Assembly: GCF_900078305.2 (NCBI RefSeq)
Contig: NZ_LT546014.1
Span: 1-64,000, forward strand
Source of the DNA: Corynebacterium bouchesdurhonense
Lineage (GTDB): Bacteria > Actinomycetota > Actinomycetes > Mycobacteriales > Mycobacteriaceae
Reading direction: 5' to 3'
Length of the DNA stretch: 64,000 nucleotides
The translations under genes and the position numbers were made by a program. Under the pieces are notes generated by a model, which worked only from the letters and a program-made list of their open reading frames with translations, had not been told where the DNA came from and did no database searches. Shown in pieces: positions 25,674 to 38,417 of this stretch; positions within the stretch are counted from its first letter, which is position 1; every line of letters begins with the position of its first letter.

Positions 25674-28214
25674 ATGCGTACATCGAAATTCATCGTTGCA
25701 CTTGCTGCGTCCCTTGCTGTCGTGTCCGGCAGCGTGGCCGTACCTGTGGCGAACGCGGCGGTAAGCATCAACGCAACCGCAGCGAACGTCACGCAAGATG
25801 TGGAAAATGGCGGAGCGTTTACTGGTTTTGACTTGACGGAAAAGCAGTGGAACAAACTCCGTTACGCTGACCCGCTTTCCGTTCCGGGTCTGATGGAGCT
25901 TGGATTCCAAACCAGCGTTTACGCTGGGGGCGGATTTGAGAATTTCACATCTAACACCACTGTGAGCAATCCGGACGGCAACACCGTTGTGTTTACTACT
26001 GACCACGGAGATGGTCGCAGAATCGTCCGGACCTTCGAGTTCAACGGTCCACAGGCCACCGTTACGGTAGAGGCGGAAGCGCCCGGGTACATCCAGATCG
26101 ACCTCATCAACAGCTTTCAGGACACGTCGCTTTACGACGTTTCGCATGACGCCAATGCCAACTCGTACCGCATGGTTCCTCGCGGGGTGGGGTACGAAGT
26201 GGGCCTCGAATTCGAGAACGCGAAGAAGAGCGGTTACGCTGACGCGTTTGATAACGCCCTTGAACCGACGCCCGGGCAGTCGAAGTACCAGCAGGGTCTT
26301 TGGAGCGGCCGGGACAGGGTTACCGCGGTGGCAACGTTGACCGTAGCTACCCAAGAAAGTGCCGCGGATTTTGACCGCGACGGGCTGCCCGATACCTGGG
26401 AAGAGGAGGGCGTGACCATCGATGGCGTCACTTATGATCTCCCACGCTGGGGAGCCAAAACAGGCCAGAAGGATCTCTTCCTCCAGCTGGAATGGATGAA
26501 ATCCGAGTGGGAAACCGCGGGATGTGCTAAGAAAGAACGGCCGATCGACCAGGCGGCCTGCGGACGCAAAGACACAACCTCATTCCGTCCCCAGCGCAGT
26601 ACGCTCGTTGAGCTGGAGGAGCTGTTTGCCGCTCACGGAGTCGCACTCCACATTGACGCCGGCAACCTCTACGCGCCGGACTTCAACCTGAATGAGACAA
26701 AGGGTGGCGCAACGCTGGATTATCAGCAGTATCCGTTTGACAATGGATACGATTTGAGTGCCCGCCAGAACGAATTTGGCTCTCGAGCCAACATCTTCCG
26801 GCGCGGAATCATCGGCGGGCAGATGGAAGCTGGCCCAGTTGAAAGAGCGAGAAGTGGCCGCGGACAGAGGGCTATTGACAGTAAGGTCGGCGGTGTCGCG
26901 TTCTACGTGGCCAAGCTGCCTCAAATGAACGAGACGCACGTGCGCAACACGATTCTCCACGAGCTTGGACACACCCTCGGCCTCGATCACGATGGCTTTC
27001 CCACAGTCGAGAGTGCGAAGAACCCCGACCGCAACTACGTGCCCGGTTACAGGTCGACGATGAACTACCTGTACCAGATGGATAAAGAGCACGGGTTCAA
27101 GTACACCAAGGAGTCCGCGATAAGCGGGCCTCGTTCGAAGGAGTCGCTCGCGCGCGAGTTGCCGCGTTGCGCGGAGGAAAACTGCTACGCGGGGGCTTAC
27201 AACATCCCGGCCGACTGGACCAGCCTGTCCTTGCGAAATCCGGCATTGGGTAAGAGCGCGGGGCTTGTAGGCGTTCCCGAAGCGAGCTTGGTTGAGGTTA
27301 CGGAAGACCGCTCGGTGCGCGATCTAGAGATCATCGCCGCTGAATCGAACAACGGCGTAGGCGGTTTGAGCAACGATGAGAGTGGTCCAGGTGGCAACAC
27401 AGTCACCGTTGGGAACGAACAGAACTCGATGAGAATGATTGTGGACAACAAGGGCATTGATCCGCACGAATTCACTCTGAAGGCTCAGTGGGCAACCGGC
27501 AGCTACGAGACGAAGGTGCCAACCACCGGCATCCTGGGCGATAGTTTCGCACAGTCAATTGACGTACCCCTCGGCCCACTCAACGGGTACTCCAAGAACA
27601 CAATGCCCGTCACGTTCACCTTGCTGAATGCGTCCCGAGAGCTCCAGTCGAGGCAGACCATCGAGATCCCTGTCATTCGGGTCACTCGCGAAGAGGCCCA
27701 GGCTGTCCTGAATGAGGCAGCCGCCGCACCTGATTCCGTAGTTCCTACTGAAGTAAAGAACGACCTGAAGGTGAATCTGGAGCCGCTCATCGTTTTGCCG
27801 ACTTCCACAGTGCCGGCCTCTCCGGCGCCCTCCGGAACGACTTCATCTACCCCGACCCCGGCCACTTCTAAGCCGACAACGAGCCGAGCAGTGACGCCGA
27901 CGCCTGCGCCGACGACCAAGCCAACCACACCTACGACTGTGCCCACGGCAGTCACATCCACAGCGTCACCGTCATCACCGCGGACTACTGCGACCACTGC
28001 TCCTTCGACCGTGCCGACCCCAACTCCGAGCACCCCAACACCGATTCCGACTCGCACGTCTAACTCGAATCCGCCGCGCCCCCAGACGGGTAACGCAGCT
28101 TCCGGTTCCAGTGCTGGACTGTTCATCGGCCTGCTCCTCGCCATCGGCGGCGCGGTGGCTGCGATTATCGGGTGGCTGTTCAACCAAGGTTACGTACCCA
28201 TGCCGGGTAAGTAG
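25674..28214 (+). CDS. Surface-anchored HExxH zinc metalloprotease
   Basis: An 846-residue exported protein. The signal peptide ends VANA near residue 27. The zincin motif HELGHTLGLDH is at residues 429-439, with the three zinc-binding histidines and catalytic glutamate. A following YRSTMNYLY has the Met-turn look of metzincins. FDRDGLPDTWEEEG near residue 230 resembles a calcium-type repeat. Residues ~713-803 form a Thr/Pro-rich stalk, then a hydrophobic helix (GLFIGLLLAIGGAVAAIIGWL) and a short tail. AAGGAG precedes the ATG, 9 bp after the adhesin stop. It could process the neighbouring adhesins or host proteins; that is inference. Confidence 0.85.
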   Translation: MRTSKFIVALAASLAVVSGSVAVPVANAAVSINATAANVTQDVENGGAFTGFDLTEKQWNKLRYADPLSVPGLMELGFQTSVYAGGGFENFTSNTTVSNPDGNTVVFTTDHGDGRRIVRTFEFNGPQATVTVEAEAPGYIQIDLINSFQDTSLYDVSHDANANSYRMVPRGVGYEVGLEFENAKKSGYADAFDNALEPTPGQSKYQQGLWSGRDRVTAVATLTVATQESAADFDRDGLPDTWEEEGVTIDGVTYDLPRWGAKTGQKDLFLQLEWMKSEWETAGCAKKERPIDQAACGRKDTTSFRPQRSTLVELEELFAAHGVALHIDAGNLYAPDFNLNETKGGATLDYQQYPFDNGYDLSARQNEFGSRANIFRRGIIGGQMEAGPVERARSGRGQRAIDSKVGGVAFYVAKLPQMNETHVRNTILHELGHTLGLDHDGFPTVESAKNPDRNYVPGYRSTMNYLYQMDKEHGFKYTKESAISGPRSKESLARELPRCAEENCYAGAYNIPADWTSLSLRNPALGKSAGLVGVPEASLVEVTEDRSVRDLEIIAAESNNGVGGLSNDESGPGGNTVTVGNEQNSMRMIVDNKGIDPHEFTLKAQWATGSYETKVPTTGILGDSFAQSIDVPLGPLNGYSKNTMPVTFTLLNASRELQSRQTIEIPVIRVTREEAQAVLNEAAAAPDSVVPTEVKNDLKVNLEPLIVLPTSTVPASPAPSGTTSSTPTPATSKPTTSRAVTPTPAPTTKPTTPTTVPTAVTSTASPSSPRTTATTAPSTVPTPTPSTPTPIPTRTSNSNPPRPQTGNAASGSSAGLFIGLLLAIGGAVAAIIGWLFNQGYVPMPGK

Positions 28215-28233
28215 CACTGCTACCTTCTAGGGC

Positions 28234-28437
28234 TTGATTCGCGCTGAGCGACTCAATCAGCAGCTCGGTGTGTTCAACCCGGAAGTTGCCCTGCGGGTCG
28301 AGGCTATCAACGCCCAGCTTGGCAGGTTCAGTGCTGACCTTGGCAAGGTTGCGGGTGCGCTCGCCATCATCTCAGCTGGCATTCTTGGCGGCACCCTGCG
28401 GTGCACCCGCGGTACACCAGCGCTAAACCGGCGCTGA
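28234..28437 (+). pseudogene. Remnant of an adhesin C-terminal module
   Basis: About 67 codons encode LNQQLGVFNPEVALRVEAIN and GALAIISAGILGGTL, clearly matching the end of the large adhesin (LQQQLGVFNPDVAIQ, GALAIIAAGILGTTL). There is no signal peptide, no upstream hydrophobic helix and no ribosome binding site; the frame opens with a TTG. It is the tail of a deleted surface-protein gene. Confidence 0.82.
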
Positions 28438-28448
28438 ACCGCAAAGCC

Positions 28449-28498
28449 AGACCGCCGCCTCGGCTCCCCGAAAGGGGGACCGGGGCGGCGGTCTTTTC
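28449..28498 (+). terminator. Terminator closing the surface-protein island
   Basis: An 11-bp stem (AGACCGCCGCC and GGCGGCGGTCT) with a partly paired loop is followed by TTTTCG. It would end transcription from the metalloprotease region before pta. Confidence 0.85.
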
Positions 28499-28646
28499 GT
28501 CGCGGGCCTCAAAGATCGCACCCGAAAAACCGTGCCCAACACCACACCCCGAAAAGCCAAAAGTCTCACCATTCGGCGCACGCGGCACCTGCGCCGCCGG
28601 TAGACTGGCACATGTTTGCGTACTCCCGCTCATGAAAGGTGAACCC

Positions 28647-30020
28647 ATGTCCCAACCGAAGTCCCTGCTGGTCACCGCCGCGAATTACTCGCTGGATTCC
28701 GCGGATCTGGACGCGCTGGCGCAGCGCCTCGGCCTCGAGCTCGCCCGCGTCGAGGGCGCCGACATCGCCTCGGCTTACGCCGCGGGCCTGCCTCGCGAGG
28801 GCGCGCTGATCGCGGGCACGGGCGACTACAACTTCGACGCGGAGCTCGCCGCGGCGCTCGGCGTGCCGGTCGCGCTCATCGCGGATGCGCAGGTGGCGGA
28901 GCTCGCTGCGCGACGCATCGTCGAGCTCAACGCCACCCCCGCCGGCGTCGTCGCGCCCGACGCCCTGGAAAGCTTCGCGCCGGACACCGCCGGCGTGGAC
29001 GCCCAGCCGGCCATGTCCCCCGTGGTCTTCGAGTCCTGGCTGCTGGAGAAGGCCAAAACCAACCGCCGCCACATCGTCCTGCCGGAGGGCGAGGATGACC
29101 GCATCCTCGAGGCCGCACACAAGCTGCTAAAGCAGGACGTGGCCGAGCTAACCATCCTGGGTGATGAGGCGGACATCCGCCGCCGCGCCGAGGAGCAGGA
29201 CCTGGACCTGTCCCAGGCGCACATCATCAACCACCTCGAGTCGGAGCTGCTCGAGGAATTCGCGGCGGACTTCGCGGAGCTTCGCAAGAAGAAGGGCATT
29301 TCGCTTGACGAAGCCCGGGAGACCATGAAGGACATCTCCTACTTCGCCACCATGATGGTGCACAAGGGCACCGCGGACGGCATGGTCTCCGGCGCGGCCC
29401 ACACCACCGCGCACACCATCAAGCCGTCATTCCAGATCATCAAGACCGCCCCGGGCGCGTCCGTGGTGTCCTCCATCTTCCTCATGGTCATGCCGGGCCG
29501 CCTCTGGGCGTTCGGCGATTGCGCAGTGAACCCGAACCCCACCGCCGAGCAGCTGGGCGAGATCGCGGCGGTGTCCGCCAAGACCGCCTCGCAGTTCGGC
29601 ATTGACCCGAAGGTGGCCATCCTGTCCTACTCCACCGGCACCTCCGGCTCCGGCCCGGACGTGGACCGCGCGGTGGCCGCCGTGGAGGCCGCGAAGCAGG
29701 CGGACCCGCAGCTTGTGGTGGACGGGCCGCTGCAGTTCGATGCCGCGTGCGACCCGGGCGTGGGCAAGAAGAAGGCACCGGACTCCCCGGTAGCGGGCCA
29801 GGCCAACGTGTTCATCTTCCCGGACCTGGAGGCCGGCAACGCGGGCTACAAGATTGCCCAGCGCACCGGCGGCGCCCTCGCCGTAGGCCCGGTGCTGCAG
29901 GGCCTGAACAAGCCGGTCAATGACCTGTCCCGCGGCGCGACGGTGGCGGACATCGTGAACACCGTGGCCATCACCGCCATCCAGGCCGCAGCTCAGCCGG
30001 ACGCTCAGGCGGACGCGTAG
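28647..30020 (+). CDS. pta: Phosphate acetyltransferase
   Basis: Interconverts acetyl-CoA and acetyl phosphate, working with AckA in acetate use and overflow. The 457-residue protein is of the short corynebacterial type. A divergent N-terminal domain (to ~125) precedes the PTA_PTB catalytic domain, with RRHIVLPEGEDDRILEAA, VHKGTADGMVSGAAHTTA, SYSTGTSGSGPDVD and NVFIFPDLEAGNAGYKIAQR. The ATG at 28647 follows GAAAGGTGAACCC; an in-frame ATG 15 bases upstream is less likely. ackA starts 12 bp after the stop, so pta-ackA is an operon. Confidence 0.95.
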   Translation: MSQPKSLLVTAANYSLDSADLDALAQRLGLELARVEGADIASAYAAGLPREGALIAGTGDYNFDAELAAALGVPVALIADAQVAELAARRIVELNATPAGVVAPDALESFAPDTAGVDAQPAMSPVVFESWLLEKAKTNRRHIVLPEGEDDRILEAAHKLLKQDVAELTILGDEADIRRRAEEQDLDLSQAHIINHLESELLEEFAADFAELRKKKGISLDEARETMKDISYFATMMVHKGTADGMVSGAAHTTAHTIKPSFQIIKTAPGASVVSSIFLMVMPGRLWAFGDCAVNPNPTAEQLGEIAAVSAKTASQFGIDPKVAILSYSTGTSGSGPDVDRAVAAVEAAKQADPQLVVDGPLQFDAACDPGVGKKKAPDSPVAGQANVFIFPDLEAGNAGYKIAQRTGGALAVGPVLQGLNKPVNDLSRGATVADIVNTVAITAIQAAAQPDAQADA

Positions 30021-30032
30021 GAGGCGAAGTAG

Positions 30033-31253
30033 ATGGCGTACGTACTCGTTATTAACTCGGGCTCGTCCTCGGTCAAGTTCCAGATCGTGGACCCGCAGGC
30101 CTCGGCATCGGACAAGCCGTTCGTCTCCGGCTTGGTGGAGCAGATCGGCGAGCCGCAGGGCCGCATCACCGTCAAGCACGGCGAGGACAAGTGGGTGGTG
30201 CAGCGCGCCGTGCCCACGCACACCGCCGGCCTGCAGGAGGCGTTCCGCCTCATGGACCTCAAGGGCGTCGGCCCCACCCAGATCGAGCTTTCCGCGGTGG
30301 GTCACCGCGTAGTGCACGGTGGCATGGTCTTCTCCGAGCCGGAGCTGATCATTGACCCGGTGGTCACCATGATCCGGGACCTCACCCCGCTGGCGCCGCT
30401 GCACAACCCCGCCAACGTGGACGGCATTGAGGTGGCGCGCGCGCTGCTGCCGCACGTGCCGCACGTGGCCGTGTTCGACACGGGCTTCTTCCGCGCCCTG
30501 CCCCCGGCCGCGGCGCTCTACGCCATCAACGCCGAGGTAGCGGAGCAAAATCTGATCCGCCGCTACGGCTTCCACGGCACCAGCCACGAGTTCGTCTCCT
30601 CGCAGGTGCCGGAGCTGATCGGCCGGGACCCGAAGCACACCCGCCAGATCGTCCTGCACCTGGGCAACGGCGCCTCCGCCTCCGCGGTGGCCAACGGCCA
30701 CCCCATCGACACGTCGATGGGCCTGACCCCGCTCGCCGGCCTGGTCATGGGCACCCGCTCCGGCGACATTGACCCGGGCATCATCTTCCACCTGGCGCGT
30801 GAGGGGGGCATGACTATCGACGAAATCGATAACCTGCTCAACCGCCAGTCCGGCGTCAAGGGCTTGTCGGGCGTGAACGACTTCCGCGAGCTGCGCACCA
30901 TGATCGACAACGAGGACGAGAACGCCTGGCTGGCGTACAACGTGTACATCAACCAGCTGCGCCGCTTCATCGGCTCCTACATGATCGCCCTGGGCCGCGT
31001 GGACGCCATCACGTTCACCGCCGGCGTGGGCGAGAACGACCAGCACGTGCGCGAGGACGCCCTGGAGAACCTCACCATGTACGGCATCGAGATCGACCCG
31101 GAGAAGAACGCGCTGCCGAACAACGGACCGCGCGTGATCTCCACCGACGCCTCCACCGTAAAGGTGCTCGTGGTGCCCACGAACGAGGAGCTGGCCATCG
31201 CCCAGAAGTCCGCTGCCGTGGCGGAGAAGGCGCGCGCCGCCGGGCTGTACTAG
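30033..31253 (+). CDS. ackA: Acetate kinase
   Basis: Converts acetate and ATP to acetyl phosphate and ADP, and the reverse for ATP generation. The 406 residues carry the acetokinase signatures: [13 protein letters not shown] at the N-terminus, [32 protein letters not shown] and FTAGVGEND near the C-terminus. AGGAGGCG precedes the ATG. Second gene of the pta-ackA operon; it converges on pknG, with only 26 bp between the stop codons. Confidence 0.97.
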   Translation: MAYVLVINSGSSSVKFQIVDPQASASDKPFVSGLVEQIGEPQGRITVKHGEDKWVVQRAVPTHTAGLQEAFRLMDLKGVGPTQIELSAVGHRVVHGGMVFSEPELIIDPVVTMIRDLTPLAPLHNPANVDGIEVARALLPHVPHVAVFDTGFFRALPPAAALYAINAEVAEQNLIRRYGFHGTSHEFVSSQVPELIGRDPKHTRQIVLHLGNGASASAVANGHPIDTSMGLTPLAGLVMGTRSGDIDPGIIFHLAREGGMTIDEIDNLLNRQSGVKGLSGVNDFRELRTMIDNEDENAWLAYNVYINQLRRFIGSYMIALGRVDAITFTAGVGENDQHVREDALENLTMYGIEIDPEKNALPNNGPRVISTDASTVKVLVVPTNEELAIAQKSAAVAEKARAAGLY

Positions 31254-31279
31254 CGGTATAAACGGCGCCAGCGACGCCG

Positions 31280-34604
<3,325 letters not shown>

Positions 34605-34605
<1 letters not shown>

Positions 34606-36005
34606 CAGAAGTACTCCCCCAGGCGGTGGCGGATGCCGATCCAGATGCACGCCACCGCCGCAAGCGTGAGTAGCGCCACCGCGGCGGCCACGCGCCGGGT
34701 GGCGTCCAGCGAGGCGTCGATGTACGCGCGGGTGTTCTGGCGCGAGAAGGTGATCAGGCGATCCAGAGCGCCGTCTAGGTCGGCGAAGGCGCTCGCCGCG
34801 CCCGGGCTGGCGGTGAGGAGTTCGGATGCGCGTTCAAACTGGCCGTCGGCAAGCGAAAGCGCGAACGCCTCGTGGGACTCCGACCAAGACCTGAGGGCGG
34901 CGCGGGCGGCGGTTATGTCCTCCCCGGGCCCGCCGAGGCCCTCGATGGCGGCGAGGGCGTCGGTGACGTGCGCGCTGGTCTCGGCGAAGGACTCGGACGA
35001 GCGGGAGATGGACTGGCGCGACAGCAGCGCCAGCGTCTCGTCCGTGCGGGTCTCCTGCGCTTCGATGCGGGCGGAGGAGAGCTGGCGCCACGGCTCCGCC
35101 GCCCGCTCGAACCCCACCACGCCGGAGCGCCAGGACTCGAAGCTGGCCACGCCCACCCAGCCAATGGCCACCACCACCGCCAGCGTGGCGGCGAGGAAGC
35201 CGCGGTTGAGGCGGCGGCGGAACACGCGCCACAGCCACCACTGCGCCAGCACCAAAAAGAGCAGCGCCGCCACCAGGCCGGACAGGGGCACCCACTGCGG
35301 CGAGGACAGGCGCGCCACCTCGTCGGCCACCTCGCGCTGCGTGAGCTCGGAGAGCTGCTCGGCGCTGAGCAGCATGTCCTCGCGCATCACGGCGCTAGCC
35401 TCGGTCATGTACGCCACCCCCACCGGGTTGCCCACGCGCTGGTTCACCTTCGCCCGCTCCATCAGTGCCGTGTAGACGGGCAGGCTGCGCAGGATCTCCG
35501 TCACCGCGCCCGTGATCTGCCCGCGCACGGCGGCGCCCGCGGCGGGAGCGCCCGAGTGGATATCCGCCGCCGTCACCGCCGCCTTGTCCACGGATTCCAG
35601 GTAGAGGCGGAGCTGCTGCTCGTTCAGCAGCCCGGGCTGCACAAAGCCGGTGGTGGCCACCGTGTCCGCCTGGGACAGGGAGCTGTAGAGCTGGTGCGCG
35701 GAGTTGGCCATCGGCTCGGTGGTGCTCACCAGGGTGTCCAGCGCCCGCTGCCGCGACGCCATCGACTGGCTCATGGAGAACCCCGCCGCGATCAGCGCCA
35801 CGGTGAGCACCAGCATCATCGCCACGATCTGACCCGGGGTGGTGGATGCGAAGGCGCCGGCGCGGCGGATGAAGCGCCCGGGGCGCGCGAAGGTGTCGTG
35901 CACCATTTGCCGCGCGGTGCGGCGCTCGGGTGGGCCTTCGAGGGTGTCCAACCATTCGTCGTCAAGCAGAAGCCCCGGCTCGGGCACGCTCGACTGCTGG
36001 ACCAT
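34605..36005 (-). CDS. glnX: Membrane sensor protein GlnX
   Basis: A 466-residue membrane protein. A soluble N-terminus (~55 residues) is followed by a helix (IVAMMLVLTVALIAAGFSM), a long extracytoplasmic helical region (85-230), two further helices (VPLSGLVAALLFLVLAQWWL and LAATLAVVVAIGWVGVA), a second helical external region and a last helix (VALLTLAAVACIWIGI). The layout fits the four-helix transmembrane partner that passes the GlnH signal to PknG. First gene of the operon; only 36 bp separate it from the divergent Nudix gene, so both promoters overlap. Confidence 0.88.
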
Positions 36006-36029
36006 TCCCCAACCATATCGCGTTGTGCC

Positions 36030-36035
36030 TACAGT
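36030..36035 (+). promoter_or_regulatory. -10 element of a leaderless Nudix transcript
   Basis: TACAGT ends six bases before the ATG at 36042. It lies within the 36-bp gap between divergent genes. Confidence 0.5.
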
Positions 36036-36041
36036 AGGGGC

Positions 36042-36503
36042 ATGCTTGGCGACGGCAATGGATGGGTCCGCACCCCCGACGGGGCACAGCGCTGGGGCCT
36101 GTACGGCGCGGCGGGCCTCTTCCTCGTCGCCGAAGGCCGCGTGCTCATGCAGCACCGCGCCGCCTGGACCGCCCAGGGCGACACGTGGGGCATCCCCGGC
36201 GGCGCCCGCGACTCGCACGAGACCGCCACCGAGGCCGCCCTGCGCGAGACGGTGGAGGAGTGCGCCGTGGACACCGCGCGCATCACCGTGCACCGCGAGC
36301 TGGTCACCGCGGACCTGCAGGGCTGGACCTACACCACCGTGCTCGCGAGCGCGCCCGAGCCGCTCGCGGTGCAGGCCAACGAGGAGAGCGAGGAGCTGCG
36401 CTGGGTGCCCCTCGACGAGCTCGGCGCGCTCGAGCTGCACCCCGGCTTCGCCGCCTCGCTGCCTCAGGTCATCGCCGCGCTCGGGCCCGTGTGGGACGCG
36501 TAG
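36042..36503 (+). CDS. Nudix hydrolase
   Basis: A 153-residue MutT-like protein that would hydrolyse a nucleoside diphosphate linked to another moiety. The Nudix box is GGARDSHETATEAALRETVE followed by ECAVD; the glutamates and RE..EE core are intact, while the last conserved glycine is a cysteine. The substrate cannot be inferred. The position beside glnX-glnH-pknG is also seen in other corynebacteria, from memory. The transcript looks leaderless. Confidence 0.88.
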   Translation: MLGDGNGWVRTPDGAQRWGLYGAAGLFLVAEGRVLMQHRAAWTAQGDTWGIPGGARDSHETATEAALRETVEECAVDTARITVHRELVTADLQGWTYTTVLASAPEPLAVQANEESEELRWVPLDELGALELHPGFAASLPQVIAALGPVWDA

Positions 36504-36505
36504 GG

Positions 36506-36511
36506 CATACT
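36506..36511 (+). promoter_or_regulatory. -10 element of a leaderless ABC transporter transcript
   Basis: CATACT ends seven bases before the ATG at 36519. This internal promoter would allow the ABC pair to be expressed apart from the Nudix gene. Confidence 0.45.
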
Positions 36512-36518
36512 GTCACGC

Positions 36519-37541
36519 ATGATTGAAGTGCAGGGCCTGAGTAAGCGCTACGGCGCGGTCCAGGCCGTCGATGACCTCACCTTCACCGTCCAACCCGGCC
36601 ACGTCACGGGCTTCCTCGGCCCGAACGGCGCCGGCAAGTCCACCACCATGCGCATGATCGTGGGCTTGGACAAGCCGAGTTCGGGCACCGCGCTTATCGA
36701 CGGCACCTTGTACACCGCCCTCCCCAACCCCGCCCAGAAAGTCGGGGCCCTGCTGGACGCCAAGGGCGTGCACCCCAACCGCAGCGCCCGCGCCTCCCTT
36801 CTGTGGCAGGCGCAGGCCGCCGGGCTGCCCGCCTCCCGCGTGGACGAGGTCCTGGGCCTGGTCGGGCTTTCCGAGGTAGCCGGCAAGCGCGTCGGCGGCT
36901 TCTCCCTCGGCATGAACCAGCGCCTCGGCATCGCCGCCGCGCTCCTGGGGGACCCGGAGTACCTGATCCTGGACGAGCCCGTCAACGGCCTCGACCCCGA
37001 GGGCATCCGCTGGGTGCGCCGCCTGCTGCAGACCCTCGCCGCCGAGGGCCGCACCGTGCTCGTGTCCTCCCACATGCTCGCCGAGATGGCGCAGACCGCC
37101 GACCACCTCATCGTGATCGGCCGCGGCAAGCTGGTGGCTGACACGTCCGTGGACGACTTCATCCGCGCCAACTCGCGCGTGACCACCCTGGTCCGCGCCG
37201 CTGGCGCTGGCGCTGGTGCTGGTGCGGGCGCTGGTGCTGGTGCGGGCGCTGGCGCGGGCGAGGCGCTCGAGGCCGCCCTTGCCGCCGCCGGGGCCGCCTT
37301 CACGCGCGCCGCCGACGCGGACGGCCGCGCCGTGCTCGAGGTCCCCGACCTCTCCTCCGACGAGGTCGGCGCCATCGCCTTCGACGCCCGCGTGCCCCTA
37401 GCCGAACTCACCGAGCGCCGCGCCTCCCTGGAGGAGGCGTACATCCAGTCCACCGAGGGCCACGCGCAGTATGTGGCGGGTGGTGGTGAAGGGGGCGTCG
37501 GCAAGCAACAGCCCCACACACCGGAGGGACACAATGCTTAA
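36519..37541 (+). CDS. ABC transporter ATP-binding protein
   Basis: A 340-residue ATPase of the CcmA/NatA-like export type. Walker A is GFLGPNGAGKSTTMRM, the signature is FSLGMNQRLGIAAALL, and Walker B is YLILDEPVNGLDPEG, followed by the H-loop VLVSSHML. The C-terminal extension contains an unusual (Gly-Ala) run of about 24 residues encoded by a minisatellite (37197-37262). It overlaps the permease start by 8 bp. The substrate is unknown; this subfamily includes drug, lipid and peptide exporters. Confidence 0.9.
   Translation: MIEVQGLSKRYGAVQAVDDLTFTVQPGHVTGFLGPNGAGKSTTMRMIVGLDKPSSGTALIDGTLYTALPNPAQKVGALLDAKGVHPNRSARASLLWQAQAAGLPASRVDEVLGLVGLSEVAGKRVGGFSLGMNQRLGIAAALLGDPEYLILDEPVNGLDPEGIRWVRRLLQTLAAEGRTVLVSSHMLAEMAQTADHLIVIGRGKLVADTSVDDFIRANSRVTTLVRAAGAGAGAGAGAGAGAGAGAGEALEAALAAAGAAFTRAADADGRAVLEVPDLSSDEVGAIAFDARVPLAELTERRASLEEAYIQSTEGHAQYVAGGGEGGVGKQQPHTPEGHNA
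37197..37262 (+). repeat. Gly-Ala coding minisatellite in the ABC ATPase gene
   Basis: Tandem GCTGGC, GCTGGT and GCGGGC hexamers encode about 22 alternating Ala-Gly residues between the ATPase domain and its C-terminal part. Hexamer units permit in-frame length changes. Confidence 0.85.
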
Positions 37542-38265
37542 CCTGCTCCGAGCCGAATGGACCAAGCTGCGCTCCACCGCGTCGTTCTGGTGGACGTCCG
37601 GGCTGAACGTGGTGCTGGCGGCGCTCTACGGCGCGCTGTTCGGGTGGACCGCGCGGCTGAGCACGATCCCGTACCTGCCCATTACCGTGATCGCCACCGT
37701 GGCGCTGACGTCCGCGATCGTGCTGGTGGTGCAGCAGTCCATGATCGTGACCACCGAGTACCGCTACGGCATCCCCGCGACCAACTTCCGCATCGCGCCG
37801 AGGCGGTGGCAGGTGGCCGTGGCGAAGCTCGTGCTCGGCGCCGTGATCGCCGCCGCGACCACGCTGGTGGGGCTCGTGCTCGCCTTCGTGCTCGGCGACG
37901 CCCTGTCGCCCGTCCCCGCCTCCTGGCCCACCAACCCCGCCACCCAGCGCGCGCTGTGGGCCGTGCCGGTGGGCATGGCGCTGGTCAGCCTGTTCACCCA
38001 GGGCATCGGGTGGCTCGTGCGCAACACCGCCGGTGCCGTGGTCGCCGGCCTGGGCCTGCTGCTGGTTGTGGACTCCATCGTGGGCCTCATACCCAAGTGG
38101 GGCGCCGAAATATCCAAGTACCTGCCGTTTGGTAACCTCATCGCCTTCATGACCAACCAGCCCGCCCACGGGTTCTCCGCCGCCGCGTCGCTGGGGATCT
38201 TCGCCGCCTGGGCCGTGGCGCTGTGGGCCGCCGGCGTGGCCGCGCTCACCGCCCGCGACGTGTAG
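37534..38265 (+). CDS. ABC-2 type permease subunit
   Basis: A 243-residue membrane protein with about six hydrophobic segments (for example TASFWWTSGLNVVLAALYGA, ITVIATVALTSAIVLVVQQS, LVLGAVIAAATTLVGLVLAF, GAVVAGLGLLLVVDSIVGLI, LGIFAAWAVALWAAGVAAL). The YRYGIPATNFRIAPRR stretch between helices two and three is typical of ABC-2 permeases. GGAGGG lies before the ATG. It pairs with the upstream ATPase, with an 8-bp overlap, to form an exporter of unknown substrate. Confidence 0.88.
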   Translation: MLNLLRAEWTKLRSTASFWWTSGLNVVLAALYGALFGWTARLSTIPYLPITVIATVALTSAIVLVVQQSMIVTTEYRYGIPATNFRIAPRRWQVAVAKLVLGAVIAAATTLVGLVLAFVLGDALSPVPASWPTNPATQRALWAVPVGMALVSLFTQGIGWLVRNTAGAVVAGLGLLLVVDSIVGLIPKWGAEISKYLPFGNLIAFMTNQPAHGFSAAASLGIFAAWAVALWAAGVAALTARDV

Positions 38266-38417
38266 GGGGTCGGCTTCGGCTTGGGTTGGAGCTCGGCTGG
38301 CGCTCGGGTTGGAGCTCGGCGTGCGGGGCGGCTTGGGCGGTGCTACAGTTCCCGCTGACAGGGTGCGCGCCGAGGGGGCGCGCGGCCACAAGTTCGGGGG
38401 AACATTCGGGGGATCGC
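38266..38417 (+). promoter_or_regulatory. Promoter region of the DUF559-like gene
   Basis: 152 bp with direct repeats of GGGTTGGAGCTCGG (about 38281 and 38308), then GCTACAGTT with a TACAGT -10 candidate near 38341. This predicts a leader of roughly 65 bases. No gene fits here. Confidence 0.4.
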
